In this document: piece by piece, positions 59,393 through 64,000 of the stretch
Layout of the letters: each line of letters begins with the position of its first letter
Position numbering within the stretch: position 1 is the stretch's first letter
Source: Gammaproteobacteria bacterium
GTDB lineage: Bacteria; Pseudomonadota; Gammaproteobacteria; SZUA-140
Direction: 5' to 3'
Length of the DNA: 64,000 nt
Assembly: GCA_016712635.1 (NCBI GenBank)
Contig: JADJQS010000015.1
Location: 248,001-312,000, forward strand
Notes under the pieces: generated by a model
Told to the model about the DNA's origin: nothing
Databases searched by the model: none
The model's input: the letters and a program-made list of their open reading frames with translations, nothing else
Position numbers and translations under genes: made by a program

Positions 59393-60460
59393 TCAGGGGT
59401 TGTCTACGGTGTCGAGTATGCGCAGATCACGCGTCGCCTCCATGACGAGCGCGTAACTGATATTATCGAACAGCCGTACGATCATCAACGTACCGGCGCG
59501 TTCATTGGGCAGTTTCACCATACGGTCGCCGCCGTTCGCGGCGCCGACCGTGTCCCGCACCACCTCACCGGTCCGGTAGACCGCCAGCACATGGCCTTTC
59601 TCCAGGCCATCCACCCTGCCGCGGTTGATGACCACGGTCTGCAGGCGGCCGATTCGGGAGACGCCGTCGAGCACCGATATGATCTGGCCGTCCACATCGG
59701 ACTGCGGTGCGCGCGGAGTGAAGTACTGGTCCAGTTCCTCATCCAGGGGGGCGAGCAGGCGATCCCCTTTCAGGACCTCGCGATTGGCACGGGTGATCAG
59801 CAGCGTGCTGGGGTCACCGGTCGCGGTGAGGTCCGCGCCGGCGACGTCGATGGCCTCGTACCCCAGGATCTGCTTGGGGTTTGCCGGATCGCGGTATACC
59901 TGGCCACGCCGCACAATATTATAGGAGTGAATATCGGTGTCCTGCTCCAGGCCGCGTGCATAGACCTTGTCGCCGGTCCCGCTGATCAGATGACCTTCCG
60001 AGGTCGCGACGATGTAGGGACTTGCCTCCAGTTCCTCGTCGCTGACGATGCGCGGATGAAGCAGAAACTGCTTTATGGCGTCGATCGGGATCGTGGGTAT
60101 GGCGGTTTCCAGGGAGGAATACCGGGCGCCGGGAGTCAGCTTGACCGTCGGCAGCCCGCTTCGATCATCGCCGCGTCGCACGGTAAGTACTGGTTTCCCA
60201 TCGATATATTCCAACTGTATGATGTCCCCTGGATAAATCAGGTGGGGATTCTCGATCGCCGGATTGATCTGCCAGAGTTCCGGCCAGAGCCAGGGGTCCT
60301 GCAGGAAACGGGAGGAGATGTCCCACAAGGTGTCGCCTTTCGCGACCACGTATTCATCCGGATGATCGGGCGCCAGCTTGACGGTATCGGCCGGCAGATT
60401 TGCGCTGAAGACCAGCGCAAACGGGAGTATCAATCGCAAAAACAGGTGTTTGTTTGACAT
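59393..60460 (-). CDS. LysM-domain peptidoglycan-binding protein
   Basis: A 355-residue secreted protein: signal peptide (HLFLRLILPFALVFSANLPA), then one LysM domain near residues 34-85 (EYVVAKGDTLWDISSRFLQD, NPHLIYPGDIIQLEYIDGK), and a beta-rich C-terminal region without a recognised domain (RYSSLETAIPTIPIDAIKQF onward). Orthologues lie between dprA and def in many gammaproteobacteria. The role, presumably at the cell wall, is unknown. Confidence 0.92.
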   Translation of the reverse strand: MSNKHLFLRLILPFALVFSANLPADTVKLAPDHPDEYVVAKGDTLWDISSRFLQDPWLWPELWQINPAIENPHLIYPGDIIQLEYIDGKPVLTVRRGDDRSGLPTVKLTPGARYSSLETAIPTIPIDAIKQFLLHPRIVSDEELEASPYIVATSEGHLISGTGDKVYARGLEQDTDIHSYNIVRRGQVYRDPANPKQILGYEAIDVAGADLTATGDPSTLLITRANREVLKGDRLLAPLDEELDQYFTPRAPQSDVDGQIISVLDGVSRIGRLQTVVINRGRVDGLEKGHVLAVYRTGEVVRDTVGAANGGDRMVKLPNERAGTLMIVRLFDNISYALVMEATRDLRILDTVDNP

Positions 60461-60607
60461 CTGACTTGCCTTGTTAAATCATCACAGGGTTGTGGAAGCA
60501 GCGGGCATATTACACCAAGTACCGTAGTTATCGGCGTGGGTGGGCGGATATTAAGATGCCGCATGCCGGAAAACTATGGATTTCCCAGCGGTTCCGGGTA
60601 ATACAGC

Positions 60608-61111
60608 ATGGCAATACTTCACATTTTGCACTATCCAGACCCGCGCCTGCGCATCAAGGCCGAACCTGTCGAACAGGTGGACGACGAAGTGCGTCAAATG
60701 GTCGACGATATGCTGGAGACTATGTACGACGCGCCCGGCATCGGGCTCGCGGCGCCCCAGGTCAGCGTTAGCAAGCGCTTGATCGTGATTGATATCAGTG
60801 AGACGCGCGATGCGCCGGTATGCCTGATCAATCCGGTCATCCTGGCGCGCGAGGGGAGCGAGGTCATGGAGGAGGGATGCCTGTCCGTCCCCGGTATCTA
60901 CGACACCGTGGAGCGGGCGGCCGCCATTCGGGTGCAGGCCGTCGGGCGGGACGGCGCGTCGTATGAAATGGAGGCGGACGGATTGCTCGCCGTCTGCATC
61001 CAGCATGAAATGGACCATCTCGAAGGGAAGCTGTTCGTGGATTACCTGACCGAGATGAAACGGCAGCGGATCAAGAAAAAGCTGGAAAAATACCGCCGCC
61101 GCACCCTGTAA
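60608..61111 (+). CDS. def: Peptide deformylase
   Basis: Removes the N-formyl group from new polypeptides using a divalent metal. The 167 residues carry the three family motifs: GIGLAAPQVSVSKR, EEGCLSVPGIYDTV with the metal Cys, and QHEMDHLEGKLFVDYL with the metal histidines and catalytic Glu. First of def-fmt-rsmB, divergent from the LysM gene. Confidence 0.98.
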   Translation: MAILHILHYPDPRLRIKAEPVEQVDDEVRQMVDDMLETMYDAPGIGLAAPQVSVSKRLIVIDISETRDAPVCLINPVILAREGSEVMEEGCLSVPGIYDTVERAAAIRVQAVGRDGASYEMEADGLLAVCIQHEMDHLEGKLFVDYLTEMKRQRIKKKLEKYRRRTL

Positions 61112-61143
61112 GCGCGGCGCTCGCTGACATTGTCTCGGATCCC

Positions 61144-62112
61144 ATGAAGCACGGCTTGCACATAGTCTTCGCCGGCACGCCGGAGTTCGCCGCTATACCG
61201 CTGGCGGCCCTGCTGGACGCAGGGTATGCGGTCCACTCTGTATTGACGCAGCCGGATCGTCCCGCCGGGCGCGGCCGCAAGCTGCAACCCGGTCCGGTCA
61301 AGCAACTGGCCAGCCAGCGCGGCCTGCCCGTCCATCAACCCGAGAGCTTGAAGGATCCGGAGATTCAGCGGATCCTCCGTGCGCTCGCGCCCGATCTCAT
61401 GGTCGTTGTGGCATACGGTCTGATCCTGCCGGCGGCAGTGCTGGAGATTCCGCGCTTCGGCTGCATCAACATCCATGCCTCGCTGCTGCCGCGCTGGCGC
61501 GGGGCTGCGCCGATCCAGCGCGCCCTGCTGGCGGGGGATGTAGAGACTGGCATTACCATCATCCAGATGGATCGCGGTCTCGATACCGGAGCGATGCTGC
61601 ATCGCGCCGTGTGTCCGATCGCGCCCGCAGAGACTGCGGGAAGCCTGCATGACAAACTGGCCGTGCTCGGAGCACATGCCGTTCTCGAGGTGATCGGCCG
61701 CATCGAGGACGGCACTGTATCAGGCATACCCCAGGACAGCAGCCAGGCCAGCTATGCCGCAAAGATCGACAAGGCGGAGGCGGAGCTGGACTGGTCGCGG
61801 CCGGCCGAAGAGCTGGAGCGCCGGGTGCGTGCCTTCAATCCCTGGCCGGTGACCTCGACAACGTTGCCGCCATATGGGCGGCTGCGTGTCTGGCGGACGC
61901 AGGTGCTCGCCTCCGCCGGTGCCGTGGCGGCGGCGGGCACCCTGCTGCATGCCGGCCGTGACGGCATTGACGTGGCGACCGGGTGCGGAGTACTGCGGTT
62001 GCTCGAGGTGCAGCTCGCGGGCGGCCGTCCAGTCTCCACGGGGGATTTCATCAATGCCCATGCCCTATCGGACGGCGTCATTCTTGGTGGCAATGCGACG
62101 CCGGCGGATTGA
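61144..62112 (+). CDS. fmt: Methionyl-tRNA formyltransferase
   Basis: Formylates initiator Met-tRNA with 10-formyltetrahydrofolate. 322 residues: HIVFAGTPEFAAIPLAALLD, LTQPDRPAGRGRKLQPGPVK, the formyl-transfer region INIHASLLPRWRGAAPIQRA with catalytic Asn-His, TGITIIQMDRGLDTGAML and the C-terminal OB-fold (RAFNPWPVTSTTL). Downstream of def by 32 bp, so the two act together in initiation formylation and deformylation. Confidence 0.98.
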   Translation: MKHGLHIVFAGTPEFAAIPLAALLDAGYAVHSVLTQPDRPAGRGRKLQPGPVKQLASQRGLPVHQPESLKDPEIQRILRALAPDLMVVVAYGLILPAAVLEIPRFGCINIHASLLPRWRGAAPIQRALLAGDVETGITIIQMDRGLDTGAMLHRAVCPIAPAETAGSLHDKLAVLGAHAVLEVIGRIEDGTVSGIPQDSSQASYAAKIDKAEAELDWSRPAEELERRVRAFNPWPVTSTTLPPYGRLRVWRTQVLASAGAVAAAGTLLHAGRDGIDVATGCGVLRLLEVQLAGGRPVSTGDFINAHALSDGVILGGNATPAD

Positions 62113-62163
62113 ATGTATGCCGCGTGGCGGGTCGCCGTCATAACCAGAGGGCGCATGTGAGGC

Positions 62164-63471
62164 ATGGACGCACGCCGCGCGGCAGTCACAGTGCTGGTGG
62201 AGGTGTTCGGCGCCGGCCGCTCGCTGAGCGCCAGTCTGCCCCCCGTGGTCCGCAAGGTGGAGGACCCGCGCGAGCGCGCACTGGTTCAGGATCTGTGTTA
62301 CGGGGTGCTGCGCTGGTGGCCGCGGCTTGAGGCCGTTGCCGCTGTTCTCATGCGCAAGCCGCTGAAGGAACGCGATACCGATGTCCACTGCACCATACTC
62401 GCCGCCCTCTATCAGTTACTATACACACGGATTCCTCCTCATGCGGCGGTGGACGAGGCGGTGAACCTCGCCGCCGCCCTGGGCAAGCCGTGGGCGCGTT
62501 CGGTGATCAATGCCGTGCTGCGCCGTTTTCAGCGCGAGCGTGCGGAGGTTCTGGAGCGGGCGGACCGTGACGAGGCGGCGGCGCTGGCGCATCCGCGCTG
62601 GATGCTTGACCTCTTGCAGATGGCGTGGCCGGACGACTGGAGGCGCATCGCGCTGGCCGGCAACGAGCGCCCACCCATGCATCTGCGCGTAAACCGACGC
62701 CGCTGTGGACGGGATGAGTACCTGCGCGAGCTCGCCGCCGCCGGCATCGCCGCCTCCCCTCATCCGCATGGTGCGGAGGCGCTGGTGCTCGAGCACGCTT
62801 TTGATGTGGACTGCCTGCCCGGTTTCGCCGCCGGTCGAGTGTCGGTGCAGGACGCCGCGGCCCAACTGGCCGCCGTGCTGCTCGCGGCCCGGCCCGGTGA
62901 GCGCGTGCTGGACGTCTGTGCGGCGCCGGGAGGCAAGACGGCGCATATCCTCGAGTTGCAGCCCGGGCTCGAGTCGCTGCTCGCCCTGGACCTGGACGCA
63001 GTGAGGTTGCAGCGGGTGCAGGAGAATCTCGACCGCCTCGGCCTGGCCGCGACCCTGATGTGCGCCGATGCCGGTACGCCGGAGGACTGGTGGGACGGAA
63101 TCCCGTTCGATCGCATCCTGCTCGACGCCCCCTGCTCGGGAACCGGGGTGATACGACGCCACCCGGACATCAAACGCCTGCGCCGGGAAGCGGACATCAC
63201 GCCGCTGGTCGCGCAGCAGGAGCGCCTGCTCGAGGCCGCGTGGTCCGTGCTCAAGCCGGGCGGTATGCTCTTGTATTCGACTTGTTCTATCATTCCCGAG
63301 GAAAATGACGGACAGATTGCCCGATTTCTGGCGCGGCATCCTGACGCGGCCGTGCGACGGCTGGAAGCGCAATGGGGGAGGGCTTTGTCCGCCGGGAGGC
63401 AGATCCTCCCCGGCGAGGATGGTATGGATGGTTTCTATTATGCGTGTCTGGACAAGCTCCCCCATGCCTGA
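62164..63471 (+). CDS. rsmB: 16S rRNA (cytosine967-C5)-methyltransferase RsmB
   Basis: Makes m5C967 in 16S rRNA. The 435 residues comprise an N-terminal NusB-like RNA-binding domain (about 1-135) and a SAM methyltransferase domain with VLDVCAAPGGKTAHILEL, LLDAPCSGTGVIRRHPDIKR (first Cys) and YSTCSIIPEENDGQIARFLA (second, nucleophilic Cys). Third gene of def-fmt-rsmB. The ATG at 62164 fits the family start (MDARRAAVTVLVEVF). Confidence 0.97.
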   Translation: MDARRAAVTVLVEVFGAGRSLSASLPPVVRKVEDPRERALVQDLCYGVLRWWPRLEAVAAVLMRKPLKERDTDVHCTILAALYQLLYTRIPPHAAVDEAVNLAAALGKPWARSVINAVLRRFQRERAEVLERADRDEAAALAHPRWMLDLLQMAWPDDWRRIALAGNERPPMHLRVNRRRCGRDEYLRELAAAGIAASPHPHGAEALVLEHAFDVDCLPGFAAGRVSVQDAAAQLAAVLLAARPGERVLDVCAAPGGKTAHILELQPGLESLLALDLDAVRLQRVQENLDRLGLAATLMCADAGTPEDWWDGIPFDRILLDAPCSGTGVIRRHPDIKRLRREADITPLVAQQERLLEAAWSVLKPGGMLLYSTCSIIPEENDGQIARFLARHPDAAVRRLEAQWGRALSAGRQILPGEDGMDGFYYACLDKLPHA

Positions 63472-63486
63472 AGCTGCCGCGGCGCC

Positions 63487-64000
63487 ATGAGCGTGCATCG
63501 TCACTGGGTCGTGGCCGCGCTGCTGTCGCTGTGCGCCGGTGTGGCGGCGGCGGATGACGCGACAACTGCGGACGTGGACGCCGCGCCCGGAGTGGTCGTG
63601 CGCGAGGCGCACACCGAGCTCAGGGATGACGTCTATTATCTCCACGCGAACATCGACTACCATTTCAGCCAGCCGGCACTCGAGGCCCTGGAGAAAGGCG
63701 TATCTCTCACAGTGGTGATGAGGATAGAGATACTGCAAGAACGCAGTTATCTGTGGAGCCGGAAGGTTGCCAGCCTGGAGCAGCGTTATCAGCTCAGTTT
63801 TCATGCGCTCAGCCAGCAGTACATGCTGCGCAATCTCAACAGCGGTTCGCAGTACATATTCCCGTCGTTCGACGCCGCACGGACCGTGCTCGGCACCGTC
63901 GTCGACCTGCCCGTCATCGACGGATACCTGCTCGAGGAGGGCGGGACCTACAGCGGGCGCCTGATGGCGGAGCTCGACGTCGACCAGCTGCCGGTGCCGC
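63487..64000 (+). CDS. DUF4390 domain protein, 3' end outside window
   Basis: 171 residues are visible before the edge. A signal peptide (HRHWVVAALLSLCAGVAAA) is followed by a DUF4390 region: REAHTELRDDVYYLHANIDY, ALEALEKGVSLTVVMRIEIL and ERSYLWSRKVASLEQRYQLS. DUF4390 genes usually follow rsmB and precede an NtrY-type sensor kinase; the role is unknown. Only 15 bp after rsmB. Confidence 0.9.
   Translation, partial: MSVHRHWVVAALLSLCAGVAAADDATTADVDAAPGVVVREAHTELRDDVYYLHANIDYHFSQPALEALEKGVSLTVVMRIEILQERSYLWSRKVASLEQRYQLSFHALSQQYMLRNLNSGSQYIFPSFDAARTVLGTVVDLPVIDGYLLEEGGTYSGRLMAELDVDQLPVP

Noticed and set aside
1..64000. CRISPR arrays, insertion sequences, prophage or integron genes
   Set aside because: No regularly spaced direct repeats, transposase or phage structural genes seen; xerC is the housekeeping recombinase in its conserved operon.

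Overview
The window is a dense stretch of chromosome, roughly two-thirds G+C by eye, from a gammaproteobacterium. Five gene neighbourhoods match textbook gammaproteobacterial ones. These are zapA-6S RNA-fau facing ygfB-pepP-ubiH-ubiI; gpsA-secB-yibN facing gpmI-envC-ctpA-yibQ; hslV-hslU-DUF971-ubiE-ubiJ-ubiB; dapF-DUF484-xerC; and smg-dprA-LysM facing def-fmt-rsmB. Assimilatory sulfate reduction uses an Fe-S APS reductase, which suggests a Chromatiales, Acidiferrobacterales or pseudomonad-like lineage rather than an enterobacterium. The sequence alone does not fix a genus. I see no prophage, insertion sequence, CRISPR array, rRNA or tRNA.

Layout. 1-10.7 kb: priA (cut by the window edge), a DnaA-box cluster, hemJ, a candidate small RNA, a double cNMP-rhodanese fusion, a giant FAD/Fe-S oxidoreductase, a DUF2905 membrane protein, rpiA and ilvA. 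10.7-17.7 kb: a lysine-repeat DNA-binding protein, the EVE-fau-6S-zapA-zapB-like strand and the ygfB-pepP-ubiH-ubiI operon. 17.7-26.8 kb: murU, gpsA, secB, yibN, gpmI, envC, ctpA, yibQ and a DJ-1 gene, with copies of a REP-like palindrome. 26.8-33 kb: ubiB (interrupted by one extra base), ubiJ, ubiE, DUF971, hslUV and a DsbA-like protein. 33-41.7 kb: a TPR-glycosyltransferase-like protein, xerC, DUF484, dapF, a patatin, ubiD and xthA. 41.9-50 kb: a complete beta-oxidation operon (fadE, fadI, fadJ, acyl-CoA ligase, thioesterase). 50-55 kb: a sulfur-assimilation block (cysH, a TusA-like domain, sulfite reductase, a TSUP permease) divergent from cysB. 55-64 kb: topA, smg, dprA, a LysM protein, def, fmt, rsmB and a truncated DUF4390 gene.

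How the genes work together. Six ubiquinone-pathway genes (ubiH, ubiI, ubiB, ubiJ, ubiE, ubiD) lie within 26 kb, so the organism respires through ubiquinone. gpsA, the fad operon and the patatin touch lipid turnover. The cys block takes APS to sulfide and may hand sulfur to a TusA-type carrier.

The most unusual signal is at the cysI-tusA junction. A TusA-like domain with no usable start codon follows sulfite reductase in the -1 frame, directly across a run of nine A that forms an A AAA AAA slip heptamer. This is either a homopolymer error hiding a gene fusion or a candidate programmed frameshift. Other items to check are a promoter-terminator pair defining a sRNA of about 93 nt upstream of hemJ, a probably leaderless zapB-like mRNA, the DnaA boxes beside priA, and a 306-bp internal duplication in the TPR gene.
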